NCBI GenBank assembly: GCA_048267165.1
Contig: JBLWYD010000001.1
Location: 124,001-188,000 of the forward strand
Direction of reading: 5' to 3'
Source: PGYR01 sp048267165
GTDB taxonomy: Bacteria > Bacteroidota > Ignavibacteria > Kapaibacteriales > UBA2268
Length of the DNA: 64,000 nt
The notes below the pieces were generated by a model. That model made no database searches. It worked only from the letters and a program-made list of their open reading frames with translations, and was not told the DNA's origin. The translations under genes and the position numbers were made by a program. Positions within the stretch are counted from its first letter, which is position 1. Every line of letters begins with the position of its first letter. Positions 15,981 through 25,018 of the stretch are shown piece after piece.

Positions 15981-17624
15981 TTATTTTAATAGTTTATATC
16001 GTACTAAATAAAATTCATCTTGATTAATTAATGTAACATATTCATTATTTCCTATCGAGAATTGGGAACCAGGAAAATATGAGGCAACACCATCATTTTC
16101 GAATAATGAAATTTCTTCTATCTTTTCACCAGTCGTCAAGTTATATTTTATTCTTCTAATCTCATCCTCTGGTTCAGTTGTGGAGTAAATAAATGATATG
16201 TCATTAGAAGTTACATTCGGTACTAGATTCACATGAGAAGCATTGTTAGAACCGAAATAAGAATTGGAAGGGTTCCCAAATATATTTCCATTAACATATA
16301 TTTCTCTATCAATAAAGTTATTCCATTTTACATTCAAATCTTTATCCAGAGCAAAAAGATTTATATCATTAAAAAAATATAAATACGTATACGATGTGCC
16401 ATATTTTGATGTAGTTACTATAACGTGCAATTTGTTATTCTCTGCAAGTACGACATATCCATCATCTTTTTCGATGACTTTATTTATCACATTGAACTTC
16501 AAATCATCATCTTCATTATTAATTGTCTCTCCTTCATCTTCAGTCAAAAACTGCTCCTTGAATTCGAAATCCATAGTATTCAAGTCAATATCAAGAATCG
16601 AAATACTCGATATTGATTCTAACTCTTGACCCTCATCACCTTCGTACCTTGAAATACCAAAAAGTTTAAGTCTATTGTTGATTAAACTTATTTTTTCAAA
16701 TCTTCTATAAGCATATTCATCACCATCGATTTCTAAAGCCACTTCTTTAATTTTCTGAGTAAGTTTTCCATCTGGTGATATTTTGTTAACAGATATATAT
16801 CTTTTATCTATATCATCATTAAGCCAGCTCATAACAAAATATAGATTTGATTGGTCATCTAGATAAGAATATTGATAAGTAATATTCTCATAATCTTCGG
16901 CAGAATCTTGAAGTACTACCAATTTAGTATTTGGTAATCCACCTTCTTTATCAAAATTGGAACTAAGACCATACATTGTGTATTCATTGTCATCTATAAT
17001 CAAATAAAAGAAGTTTTTTCTATTACTATCTGCTTCATTATAAGTAGTAGAGTAGTATCTGAAATCATTTGGTTCGATTTCTTTTTCTTCTAATCCTTTA
17101 ATAAATATTGACTTATCGAACGACTTTTGTGCATATTCTAAATCATCATTATAATCTTCATAATCAAAGTCATCTTCTTCAATTGTAGTATAGAATATTC
17201 TTGAAGTAATGGGTTTATATGTTTTCAAATCAACAATAGTTTCACGCCAATAAAACCCATCTGTTCCTCCAAAACCAAAGATAGAGCCACCCTCTCCATT
17301 TGTAAACCTTAGTTTAAGTTTACCGTCTTTTATTTTATACTCTATTAATCTCTCATCATCGTTTATTATGAACTCTGACTTTTTCTCTGTTTTATTAGTC
17401 ACAGTATTATAAACGTATATAATTGCATCATCACCATCAAGTAATAACATCAAGAATTCATTCTCATTTATCCTTTCAATAAATGAAGGTCTATCATCAA
17501 ATTCATAAGAATAAACTATTTCTGATGCACCTTCGATGGGTTCTAGTTCATCTGGAATTTCGATATCATCAGCTATTAAAAAATAGCCGGAAACCATTAA
17601 AAGTAAAATAATTAATCTAGCCAA
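15981..17624 (-). CDS. Large secreted acidic protein of unknown function
   Basis: 547 residues from a TTG start with GGAG 7 nt upstream. A signal peptide (about residues 1-18) is followed by a mature region very rich in Asp, Glu, Asn and Tyr. There are no Cys-rich clusters, no T9SS tail and no recognisable enzyme motif. The periodic strands (for example LHVIVTTSKYGTSYTYLYFF) suggest a beta-propeller-like or beta-sandwich fold. It overlaps the preceding barrel-protein gene by 13 bp, so the two are translationally coupled and may work together at the outer membrane. Confidence 0.6.
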   Translation of the reverse strand: MARLIILLLMVSGYFLIADDIEIPDELEPIEGASEIVYSYEFDDRPSFIERINENEFLMLLLDGDDAIIYVYNTVTNKTEKKSEFIINDDERLIEYKIKDGKLKLRFTNGEGGSIFGFGGTDGFYWRETIVDLKTYKPITSRIFYTTIEEDDFDYEDYNDDLEYAQKSFDKSIFIKGLEEKEIEPNDFRYYSTTYNEADSNRKNFFYLIIDDNEYTMYGLSSNFDKEGGLPNTKLVVLQDSAEDYENITYQYSYLDDQSNLYFVMSWLNDDIDKRYISVNKISPDGKLTQKIKEVALEIDGDEYAYRRFEKISLINNRLKLFGISRYEGDEGQELESISSISILDIDLNTMDFEFKEQFLTEDEGETINNEDDDLKFNVINKVIEKDDGYVVLAENNKLHVIVTTSKYGTSYTYLYFFNDINLFALDKDLNVKWNNFIDREIYVNGNIFGNPSNSYFGSNNASHVNLVPNVTSNDISFIYSTTEPEDEIRRIKYNLTTGEKIEEISLFENDGVASYFPGSQFSIGNNEYVTLINQDEFYLVRYKLLK

Positions 17625-18199
17625 TACACAACTCCTGCATTTAATGATGGAACTAAGCTAATATATTCATTCAAGTAAAATTTTAACTCTAAACCTACAT
17701 CAACAGTTAGATTTTCATTTAGAGGTATATTAAATCCAAACTTACCATCAAAAGCAAATAATATTTCACTTAGTTGAGGATATATGAAGTTTTCATTCAA
17801 TAAATCCTCTGGGTAAGTACTGCTAACGAAAGATATTATACCACCATAACCGATATAGGGAGTAAAATCATCTGGTTTATCAAAATATGTTAGACCCAAT
17901 AGTTTGATGTCCGTTGAGCTAGAAGAATAACCTGGATAATCGGCAGTATTATAGCTATAAGAAGTAAATCCAATAGCGAAATTAGCATAAGTGTTTCTAT
18001 TTACTTTAAATACTCCATTCCCAAAAAAACTGAACGTTCCTTCGATTAAATCTGGACTATTACTTTCTCCAAATCTTTCGATTGATATTACAGCTAAAGA
18101 TTTATCGATTGACCCTCCAAAAGCATATTTGTTTTTTGCAGCATTTAGATTGATTGTTGCAATTAAAGTAATTACTATTAAAATTAGTAATTTCTTCAT
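17612..18199 (-). CDS. Outer-membrane beta-barrel-like protein (paralogue 1)
   Basis: 195 residues. A signal peptide (LLILIVITLIATINLNA) is followed by alternating aromatic/polar strands and turns with PDDFTPYIGYGG and IPLNENLTVDVGLELKFYL. It ends in an aromatic strand (VVYWLD), as outer-membrane barrels often do. It shares order and motifs with the next gene upstream (18232-18858). A strong AGGAGGAG site precedes the ATG. Function unknown. Confidence 0.65.
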   Translation of the reverse strand: MKKLLILIVITLIATINLNAAKNKYAFGGSIDKSLAVISIERFGESNSPDLIEGTFSFFGNGVFKVNRNTYANFAIGFTSYSYNTADYPGYSSSSTDIKLLGLTYFDKPDDFTPYIGYGGIISFVSSTYPEDLLNENFIYPQLSEILFAFDGKFGFNIPLNENLTVDVGLELKFYLNEYISLVPSLNAGVVYWLD

Positions 18200-18231
18200 A
18201 ATCTCCTCCTATTATTAAAATTAATTTATTA

Positions 18232-18858
18232 TTATCTAATCCAATATATACTACCTACTTGAAGCTTTGGTATTAGTCCTAAGTGTTTAGCAAAGTAGAT
18301 ACCAAAATCTATATCAGCAGTTACCGAAAAATTCTCATTGATGGGTATAAGTAATCCAGCCTTTATGTCAATTGAGATTGTGAATGGTGAAAATAGATCA
18401 CCCGTGATTGGCTCGTATTCATCCGAATCATAAGTTATTAGTTCATCTTGGTTAGTGTTTATGAATAAGAATCCAAACCCATAACCCAGATAAGGTGTGA
18501 ATTCGTCTGGTGGTTCCATGTAACCTATTCCATTGAATCCAATTTTGACAAAATTTCCATTTAGTTCCTTACCATTCAAGTCAAGAAAATCATCATTTCT
18601 TACTAATGAGTTATATTCTAACGATAAGTTAAAATAGATTCTTCTTTTTGATTTATAAAGTAAATCCGCTGCAATACCAAAAGTACCATTGAGTAAACTT
18701 AATTCTTTATTATCATCTTTATTCAACTCAACACTACCAAAAGGTATTAGCCCTAGAGATTTATTCAGTTTTAAACTTAACCCTAGGTCTGTTTGTTCTG
18801 CTTTCGAAGATGAATATAGAAGTATTATAAAGAGAAAAGGTAGTAAGTACTTTGTCAT
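18232..18858 (-). CDS. Outer-membrane beta-barrel-like protein (paralogue 2)
   Basis: 208 residues. A signal peptide ending near SSSKAEQ is followed by barrel-like strands. The motifs PDEFTPYLGYGFGF, IPINENFSVTADIDFGIYF and LGLIPKLQVGSIYWIR align with the downstream paralogue, so the pair arose by tandem duplication. It is the first gene of a three-gene minus-strand run with 17612 and 15981. No Shine-Dalgarno site. Confidence 0.65.
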   Translation of the reverse strand: MTKYLLPFLFIILLYSSSKAEQTDLGLSLKLNKSLGLIPFGSVELNKDDNKELSLLNGTFGIAADLLYKSKRRIYFNLSLEYNSLVRNDDFLDLNGKELNGNFVKIGFNGIGYMEPPDEFTPYLGYGFGFLFINTNQDELITYDSDEYEPITGDLFSPFTISIDIKAGLLIPINENFSVTADIDFGIYFAKHLGLIPKLQVGSIYWIR

Positions 18859-19001
18859 AATTTTAGTAATTGAATGGATTGATAATCGTAATATAATAAA
18901 ATTTTCAAAATTAATCCTTTCTATAGAAATGTATTTAAGAATAATAAAAATCCGTTATTAAGATGAAAACGTAGATATAGGGAATTTAAAACAAATTTTA
19001 G

Positions 19002-19712
19002 GTGAATAGAATGATAAAAAGAACTTTGTTCTCAGTTTTGCTGGTCTCTCTACTGGCATGTTCTGACGATACTACGTCTCCAGATGGTATGGCAGATGTT
19101 AAAGTGATTTCTTCGATGAATACTAAAAGTGTTTACTCGTCTAATGCTGGAGCTTTTCAGTCTCATGGAGTGGATTCTTTAGTTGTAACTAATTTCCGAA
19201 TCTTAATTTCTTCGATCAAATTGCATGGCTATAACGATATTGATGACAAACATGAGTCATTTAAAACTGGGCCGTATGTACTAAAAGCAGATTCAACTGG
19301 GAGTTTCTATTATTTATCAGAACATACTGTACCAACAGGCGATTATGATAAAATTAAATTTGAAATTCATAAATTCCCTGAATCAGAAAGAGTTCAATAT
19401 GCTGGTGATACTTTATTTGGTGAGTTTGCTACAGACGATAAATATACAATTCTGATTGATGGTTACTATTATGAAGATGGAGAGAGATTTTCATTTGAAT
19501 TCAAAAGCAATAAGACTGAAAATTTATCTTTAAAATTTGATCCTATGTTAGAATTAAATGATGATGAGACTAATAATATTGACTTAGATATTATACCCGA
19601 GCTTCTATTTGTTACTGATGGCGCTATAATCAAACCGACGGAAGAGAACTGGAAAGAAATAGAAAAGAATATACATAAATCTATAAAAGCTTTGAAAAAG
19701 CATTTCAAATAA
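19002..19712 (+). CDS. DUF4382-like lipoprotein
   Basis: 236 residues with the lipobox VSLLAC followed by SDDTTSPDG. The central region (VDSLVVTNFRILISSIKLHG, then TVPTGDYDKIKFEIHKF and FEFKSNKTENLSLKF) matches the pattern of DUF4382-type calcium- or carbohydrate-binding-like beta-sandwich lipoproteins; the function of the family is unknown. The C-terminus is a charged helix. Followed by a terminator. Confidence 0.65.
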   Translation: MNRMIKRTLFSVLLVSLLACSDDTTSPDGMADVKVISSMNTKSVYSSNAGAFQSHGVDSLVVTNFRILISSIKLHGYNDIDDKHESFKTGPYVLKADSTGSFYYLSEHTVPTGDYDKIKFEIHKFPESERVQYAGDTLFGEFATDDKYTILIDGYYYEDGERFSFEFKSNKTENLSLKFDPMLELNDDETNNIDLDIIPELLFVTDGAIIKPTEENWKEIEKNIHKSIKALKKHFK

Positions 19713-19721
19713 GATTAGAAG

Positions 19722-19750
19722 AAAAGGCAGCTTTTGGGCTGCCTTTTTTA
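19722..19750 (+). terminator. Rho-independent terminator
   Basis: AAGGCAGC pairs with GCTGCCTT around a short T/G loop, followed by a T-run. The complementary strand also ends in four T, so it may serve the convergent gene at 19773. Confidence 0.88.
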
Positions 19751-19772
19751 TTTTCTATCTCTTGAATACTTA

Positions 19773-20072
19773 CTAATTCATATTCTCTAATTCTCGTAAA
19801 CCATCTGATATTTCTGATGCTCCTGAGAAAAACAGACTCATAAATAATACAAAGATTATGAAGTAGAGTACTAGGAATATGGCAGCTAATACCAACGCTC
19901 CTTTAGACCAATTACGTTTGTTCAGATTAGTATCTGACCCAAACGCCCATACGAATAACATTACTATCCCTACTAATGGTATTGCTGTGATGAATAGTGT
20001 TATCACCCAGTCTTTGACACTCATTACACTAGTGTCTTCGGCTCTGCCGTAAGCTTGTTGAACATCTTCCAT
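19773..20072 (-). CDS. Small two-TM membrane protein
   Basis: 99 residues from the ATG at 20072 (MEDVQQAYGR). An upstream in-frame ATG at 20141 gives an unconvincing extension. A polar N-terminus with SVMSVKDW precedes TM1 (about 23-43), a GSDTNLNKRNWSKGA loop and TM2 (about 61-82). This layout is common in Bacteroidota for small inner-membrane proteins of unknown function. Confidence 0.6.
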   Translation of the reverse strand: MEDVQQAYGRAEDTSVMSVKDWVITLFITAIPLVGIVMLFVWAFGSDTNLNKRNWSKGALVLAAIFLVLYFIIFVLFMSLFFSGASEISDGLRELENMN

Positions 20073-20156
20073 AACGAATAACCCCTTATTAATGATGAAA
20101 TTGTGCATGATTAAACTATGGAATTTGTTTCGATTATGCAAATTTTATTTACTTAG

Positions 20157-22226
20157 TTAAATACTATATCTGAAATAAATATTGACACTTATACCTGGGT
20201 TGGGTACTCCATATACTGATAGGTTAGACATTGGGTCCACATATTCGCGGTTCAACAAATTCTTTCCACTCAAACCTAAAGTCAAATCTCTATCATATAG
20301 AGATACATCTGTTTGCAAGTTCAGATTAAGCAAATTGTACCACTTACCACCACTATTTGTAACCAATCTACCATCGTTCCATATATTCATAAACTGAAGG
20401 AATTGGACAGCAATCTGTGGCTTTTTGAAAGAACCCATATTTGCGAAACTATGTTTTAATTCTAGATTCAGTTTATCAACTGGTAGATTGTAGATTATAT
20501 AACTGTTAGAAATTAGATTATTTTTAGTAGTCGAGAAGCTAATATCAATATCTGTGCTACTCGTTTCCCAGGTGGAAGTAAAACCAATACCAAGCTCGAA
20601 GCCATAGAACTCTGCATCGTTTTGTATGAAATTGAATGTAGGTCTAATTTCTGGGCGTGATGGGTTTAGAACTTTCTCTAGGTAAATGAAATCGTTAAAT
20701 TTTTGGTAGAAAACTGAACCGAAATATCTGAACTCTTTAGCAGTTTCATTAAATGAAACTTCGACTGAAGATGATCTTTCAGCATCAAGATTATTATCAC
20801 CATATTCTATTCTCATAGATTCTGGTTTGTAACCAGCTGCGGCTAGTTCGTTTATATTAGGAGGACGGAAGCCAGTAGCTAAGTTTAGAGAAATCTTACT
20901 AGTATTTGAAGCCAAATAACTAGCACCCAAATTACCCGAAAAATCAGCAAAGTTCTTATCGAAATTTGCTCCGAATAGATTACTGTAGTTCTTAGTAGAG
21001 TATGCAACTCTATCCCAACTAATGCCGCCATTCAGACCCCAATCAGAAGTCTTATAATCAGATGCCAAAAAAGCGCCTGTATTAAGCACATTATTATCAG
21101 GTACAAAAGTATAAACAGCAGTGTTTTTCATATCCGAATACTCAGTTCTGATGCCTAAATTAGTCTCGAAGTTATTAGTTTGGATAATCGGGTATGCCGA
21201 GCGGAAATGGAATGCATTGGTTTGCAAACCTATGAACTTAGTCGGTACTTTTGGGTTGCCATTCAGTGGTTCAAACTCATCACGCAAATCGAGTTCCCTA
21301 GCAGCTGCTACTTGTAGAGCTTTATCGCCGATTTTAATATCAGAGTTGATTTGTAATCTATTACCAACTATCGAATGATATGGTGCTTCGAATTCGTGTG
21401 GGTATTCCTCTTCCTCAACTCCCGGAACCTCTACCTCAAAAGGATCCAGAATACCGTATAATGCAAAGTTGAGCTTATATCTAATTTTGATACTACCCCA
21501 ATTCTCTTTGAAGCCATATATAGCGTCGAATCCAGTCCGCCAGAAACGTGTATTGAATGCTCGTTGATTATCAGCATACCGATAATCGCTTATAGATTTA
21601 GTATCGAAAGAAATTTTCCAAAATGAGCTTTTTCCAGTGTTACCAAGCCCCTCGATTCTACCGAAGAAGCCCAATCCATTGGTCATAAATCCCGCGTTAG
21701 TATTCAACTTTGTATCAGTCATGTTCATAGATATGTGGTCTTCGAAAAGCAACGCCCCTCCGATAGCATCAGTACCATACATCATAGTAGAAGTACCAAG
21801 CACAGCTGTCGCTTGAGTGAAGTCATTATCGTTGATTCCCAAACCGTGCAACTCATCCCACGCTTGAGTAGCGAATCCAAGACCATCTATTAGGGTTTTC
21901 ACTCTTGTGCCACCCATACCTCTGATAATCGGCCTAGTTATTCCTTCACCAAAGGAAGTCATAGATATACCCGGTAGGTTTGCAAATGCTGCTGATACAG
22001 ATGATGGCGAGTATTTGAATAAGTTTTCTTGGTTGATTTTAGTAATCGATTGTGATCGTAGTATGGGGGTGTGTGATATATCGGATAAGACTAAAATGTC
22101 TTGGCTTGTGTAAGTCGTAGTGTCCAATTGTTGGTATTCTGTTTGGTTTTCTATGTTTCGCGAGTATGTCCGAACTCGAACTAAAAAGATTGAAACTGTT
22201 AGCAAAAATATATACTTATAATTCAA
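20157..22226 (-). CDS. TonB-dependent outer-membrane receptor
   Basis: 689 residues from a TTG start preceded by GAGG. Signal peptide, then a TonB-box-like stretch (DILVLSD). The plug domain (about residues 50-170) has NLPGISMTSFGEGITRPIIRGMGGTRVKTLIDG and YGTDAIGGALL. A 22-strand barrel follows, ending in the aromatic terminal strand VNIYFRYSI. The barrel has FRPPNINELAAAG and a YVDPMSNL stretch. No CarboxypepD-like N-terminal domain, so it is not SusC-type; the layout resembles metal or siderophore receptors. Substrate not assignable. No partner permease is nearby. Confidence 0.9.
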   Translation of the reverse strand: MNYKYIFLLTVSIFLVRVRTYSRNIENQTEYQQLDTTTYTSQDILVLSDISHTPILRSQSITKINQENLFKYSPSSVSAAFANLPGISMTSFGEGITRPIIRGMGGTRVKTLIDGLGFATQAWDELHGLGINDNDFTQATAVLGTSTMMYGTDAIGGALLFEDHISMNMTDTKLNTNAGFMTNGLGFFGRIEGLGNTGKSSFWKISFDTKSISDYRYADNQRAFNTRFWRTGFDAIYGFKENWGSIKIRYKLNFALYGILDPFEVEVPGVEEEEYPHEFEAPYHSIVGNRLQINSDIKIGDKALQVAAARELDLRDEFEPLNGNPKVPTKFIGLQTNAFHFRSAYPIIQTNNFETNLGIRTEYSDMKNTAVYTFVPDNNVLNTGAFLASDYKTSDWGLNGGISWDRVAYSTKNYSNLFGANFDKNFADFSGNLGASYLASNTSKISLNLATGFRPPNINELAAAGYKPESMRIEYGDNNLDAERSSSVEVSFNETAKEFRYFGSVFYQKFNDFIYLEKVLNPSRPEIRPTFNFIQNDAEFYGFELGIGFTSTWETSSTDIDISFSTTKNNLISNSYIIYNLPVDKLNLELKHSFANMGSFKKPQIAVQFLQFMNIWNDGRLVTNSGGKWYNLLNLNLQTDVSLYDRDLTLGLSGKNLLNREYVDPMSNLSVYGVPNPGISVNIYFRYSI

Positions 22227-22285
22227 AATTTACCTCAAATTAATTGTGTGTTTACAAACATAATAAATCTGTAATAATAGCACAA

Positions 22286-22321
22286 TAAAAAAAGCAGAAC
22301 ATCTTTTCGATATTCTGCTTT
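22286..22321 (-). terminator. Terminator after the alpha-oxoamine synthase gene
   Basis: AAAGCAGAA pairs with TTCTGCTTT; on the minus strand a T-run follows. 26 bp downstream of the stop at 22347. Confidence 0.88.
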
Positions 22322-22346
22322 AGTTTTTCTTCTTTTTATACGGGTA

Positions 22347-23540
22347 TTACTTTATAAGACCGAACTCTTTTCCAACTTCACCGAAGATTTCTAATATCTT
22401 ATCTAGGTGTTGTTTTTCGTGAGTAGCCATATAGCTAGTACGCATCATACTCATAGTAGGAGGCACTCCCGGAGGAATAAACGCATTGACAAAAACACCT
22501 GCGTCGTATAGTCTTCTCCACATCATCAGTGCTTTTTCTACATCACCAACGATAACTGGTACTATAGCCGTTAAGCTGTCTAGTACTTCGAATCCAAGTT
22601 CATTGAATCCAGCACGCATATAGTCTGCATTTTCTTTTAGTCTAGTTACTCTTTCTGGCTCTCTTTCCAGCACGTCAAGGGCTGCTAAAGTAGCCGCACA
22701 AGACGATGGCGTAGGGCTTGCACTGAATATTAGTGCTGGTGAAGTATGCTTAACAAAGTCGATCACTTTACTAGGGCCGGCTACGAATCCACCCAATGAC
22801 GCGAAAGTCTTAGAGAATGTACCCATTATCATATCTGTTTCTTCTACTAATCCGTAGTGGCTAGCAGTACCACGACCACCAACACCCACAACACCAGTAG
22901 CGTGAGCATCATCTATCAATACTCTTGCATTATATTTCTTAGCCAATTCCAATAATTCAGGTAAGTGAACTAGTTCACCAGTTACGGAGAATACCCCGTC
23001 TGATACTAATAGCTTACCAGCATCTAAGGGTAAATTGCTAAGTACTCTTTCTAGGTCAGCCATATCATTGTGCTTATAACGCACAAGTTCAACGAATGCA
23101 CCTTTGGCCATCATAGCACCATTAATAAGACAAGCGTGATTCTCCTTGTCCATTATTATATATTCGCCTTTCGTAGGTAGTGCAGAGATAGTACCTATAC
23201 CAGTTTGGTAACCCGTACTGAATAGCAATACTTCTTCGAACCCTAAGTATTTTGCTAATCTATGCTCTAATTCTATATGCAAATCTAATGTACCAGTGAG
23301 GTATCTAGAACCCGAACAACCAGTACCGTATTTTTCTATTGCTTTTATTGCTGCTTCCCTAACTTCGGGGTGGGCAGTTAGTCCGAGGTAATTGTTAGAG
23401 CCAGCCATAATAACTTTACGGCCTTCCATACTTACAACTGGACCTTCATTCTCTTCTACAGCTCGAAAGTATGGGTAAATACCCTTCTCTTTTGCTTCAT
23501 CCGCCACATGAAAACTATACGCTTTGTCGAATAAATCCAC
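22347..23540 (-). CDS. PLP-dependent alpha-oxoamine synthase, serine-palmitoyltransferase-like
   Basis: 397 residues from a GTG start with AGAGG upstream. The alpha-oxoamine synthase fold is clear: YGTGCSGSRYLTGT (71-84), His135 that stacks on PLP, DDAHATGV (210-217) and the PLP lysine Lys244 in GTFSKTFASLGGF. The N-terminus IYPYFRAVEENEGP and overall length resemble soluble bacterial serine palmitoyltransferase more than BioF or Kbl, so condensation of an acyl-CoA with an amino acid for sphingolipid synthesis is the best guess. A fatty-acid 2-hydroxylase-like gene at 28305 would fit that pathway. BioF or Kbl activity cannot be excluded. Confidence 0.82.
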   Translation of the reverse strand: MDLFDKAYSFHVADEAKEKGIYPYFRAVEENEGPVVSMEGRKVIMAGSNNYLGLTAHPEVREAAIKAIEKYGTGCSGSRYLTGTLDLHIELEHRLAKYLGFEEVLLFSTGYQTGIGTISALPTKGEYIIMDKENHACLINGAMMAKGAFVELVRYKHNDMADLERVLSNLPLDAGKLLVSDGVFSVTGELVHLPELLELAKKYNARVLIDDAHATGVVGVGGRGTASHYGLVEETDMIMGTFSKTFASLGGFVAGPSKVIDFVKHTSPALIFSASPTPSSCAATLAALDVLEREPERVTRLKENADYMRAGFNELGFEVLDSLTAIVPVIVGDVEKALMMWRRLYDAGVFVNAFIPPGVPPTMSMMRTSYMATHEKQHLDKILEIFGEVGKEFGLIK

Positions 23541-23630
23541 TTTTACCTCTTTTCCTAATCTTCTGTTTCAATTTTAAAAAACAAATATAATCAAATAATT
23601 GTTCACAGAAAAAACATAAGATATTCACAC

Positions 23631-23945
23631 CTAATTATTTAATAGGGGAATCCATAAATGTTTTTTCATATCAACACTATCTCCATCGAACTCAACGCCC
23701 TCTGATTCGAGCATTTCACGCATATATGTAGGGGTCGGGAAGTGCATTTTCCCAGTTAGTTCGCCCAATCTATTAACCACTCTGTGAGCTGGAATATCTG
23801 AAGATAATTTGGTACTATTGAGTGCCCAGCCAACATAACGAGCAGAGGATTGCAAACCAATTGCTTTGGCAATGGCGCCATAAGTTGTTACTTTGCCAAT
23901 TGGTATTTGCTTCACTATTTTGAATATATTTTCGTTTACTGACAT
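23631..23945 (-). CDS. Alkyltransferase-like (ATL/MGMT-family) protein without catalytic Cys
   Basis: 104 residues matching only the C-terminal DNA-binding domain of O6-alkylguanine transferases (VTTYGAIAKAIG, SARYVGWAL, IPAHRVVNRLG). The active-site PCHR is PAHR here (Ala53), so it cannot accept an alkyl group. This is the hallmark of ATL proteins, which flag O6-alkylguanine for nucleotide-excision repair. It diverges from the CoA-pyrophosphatase gene with only 4 bp between start codons. Confidence 0.88.
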   Translation of the reverse strand: MSVNENIFKIVKQIPIGKVTTYGAIAKAIGLQSSARYVGWALNSTKLSSDIPAHRVVNRLGELTGKMHFPTPTYMREMLESEGVEFDGDSVDMKKHLWIPLLNN

Positions 23946-23949
23946 AATT

Positions 23950-24591
23950 ATGATAAATGATCAAATAAAATTCTTCGATTTTCTTAATAATCGACTCAAA
24001 TCTGATTTGCCGGGTGCGAAAGCACACATCAAAATGGCACCATTCGGCGATTTGGAGCGACTAAATAATAATATACCAAGAGCGGACGCCAAAAAGAGCG
24101 CAGTTCTCCTACTCATTAACGAGAAAATGGAACTTTTGTTCACTCTACGAAGTAGCAAGTTACGCAAACATAGTGGACAAATCTCATTTCCCGGTGGTAG
24201 AGCAGACGATGGCGAAACCTACGAACAAACAGCTCTCCGCGAGACTGAAGAAGAAGTAGGAATTAGCAGTAGCAAAATAGAACTAATAGGGCGGATGTCT
24301 GGGCTATACGTTCCACCTTCGAATAATATAATCCAGCCAGTAATAGGGCGAATTCCTAGTAATATTGATTTACTACTAAACCCCGATGAAGTGGAAGAAG
24401 CATTCTACGTGCCACTAGAGAGCTTCCTCAATGAAGAAATGCTGAAAACAAAGAACACAGTTTTCAATGGCAAACCGTTCGCGTATCCTTATTGGGATGT
24501 GCACCACAGTGTACCCTTGTGGGGAGCCACAGCTATAGTTATGAGTGAATTTATTTATTTAGTTAATGAGTTTAGGGAAGGGGGTGATTAA
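23950..24591 (+). CDS. Nudix hydrolase, CoA pyrophosphatase type
   Basis: 213 residues from ATG 23950; an in-frame ATG at 23893 lies inside the divergent gene and is less likely. The CoA-pyrophosphatase signature LLFTLRSSKLRKHSGQISFPGG runs straight into the Nudix box (83-105: GRADDGE...RETEEEVGI). It hydrolyses CoA to 3',5'-ADP and 4'-phosphopantetheine in characterised relatives. The last ten codons before EGGD-stop (FIYLVNEFRE) form a 32-bp direct repeat whose other copy lies 1.24 kb away, beyond the toxin-antitoxin pair. Confidence 0.92.
   Translation: MINDQIKFFDFLNNRLKSDLPGAKAHIKMAPFGDLERLNNNIPRADAKKSAVLLLINEKMELLFTLRSSKLRKHSGQISFPGGRADDGETYEQTALRETEEEVGISSSKIELIGRMSGLYVPPSNNIIQPVIGRIPSNIDLLLNPDEVEEAFYVPLESFLNEEMLKTKNTVFNGKPFAYPYWDVHHSVPLWGATAIVMSEFIYLVNEFREGGD
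24548..24579 (+). repeat. 32-bp direct repeat flanking the Panacea cassette, left copy
   Basis: Lies inside the 3' end of the CoA-pyrophosphatase gene and encodes FIYLVNEFRE. 31 of 32 bases match 25787-25818; the one difference is synonymous (TAT/TAC, Tyr). Confidence 0.9.
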
Positions 24592-25007
24592 GGTGATGAG
24601 TTTGCTAATTCATTTCTTATATACTCTTTATCTTCAAAGCTAACAGCTCTAGATTTTAGTAATAAGTTTAAGATAGCAATATAGTCTTCGTTAGTGATTT
24701 GACCACTATATTTAAAATCTCCTTTTAGAATTAATGACTCTATATCCTCTTGGAGTATCTCCTTTGTTTGCCAGCAATTCACAAAAGTATCTAAGGTGGC
24801 ATTCAGGATTACAGAATGATTAATCTTTAAAAGAAAATCTTCTCTTTCAGTACCTAAGAATGCCTTTTGATTTTCTTTTTGACTTGTGCATACAGAGATT
24901 AGAAATGGAGTTGAGCTAGAAAGAAATATATGATAATGCGGCTTCTCGGGGAATTCTGGATTCCTAAAATAATATACACTTTTCGCCTTAATTGAATAGT
25001 TAGCCAT
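24588..25007 (-). CDS. Candidate toxin partner of the Panacea antitoxin
   Basis: 139 residues from ATG 25007; a TTG at 25013 is also in frame. The first half is a small beta domain (SVYYFRNPEFPEKPHYHIFLSSS, then FLISVCTSQ) with a later DTFVNCWQT motif. The second half is helical (about 75-139). I do not recognise a named family with certainty; the arrangement resembles PemK-like beta-barrel proteins found beside DUF4065 genes. It starts 11 bp after the Panacea gene in the same operon, and Panacea antitoxins are known to pair with varied toxins. Toxin function is inferred from position. Confidence 0.6.
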   Translation of the reverse strand: MANYSIKAKSVYYFRNPEFPEKPHYHIFLSSSTPFLISVCTSQKENQKAFLGTEREDFLLKINHSVILNATLDTFVNCWQTKEILQEDIESLILKGDFKYSGQITNEDYIAILNLLLKSRAVSFEDKEYIRNELANSSP

Positions 25008-25018
25008 TTTCAAGAGTG

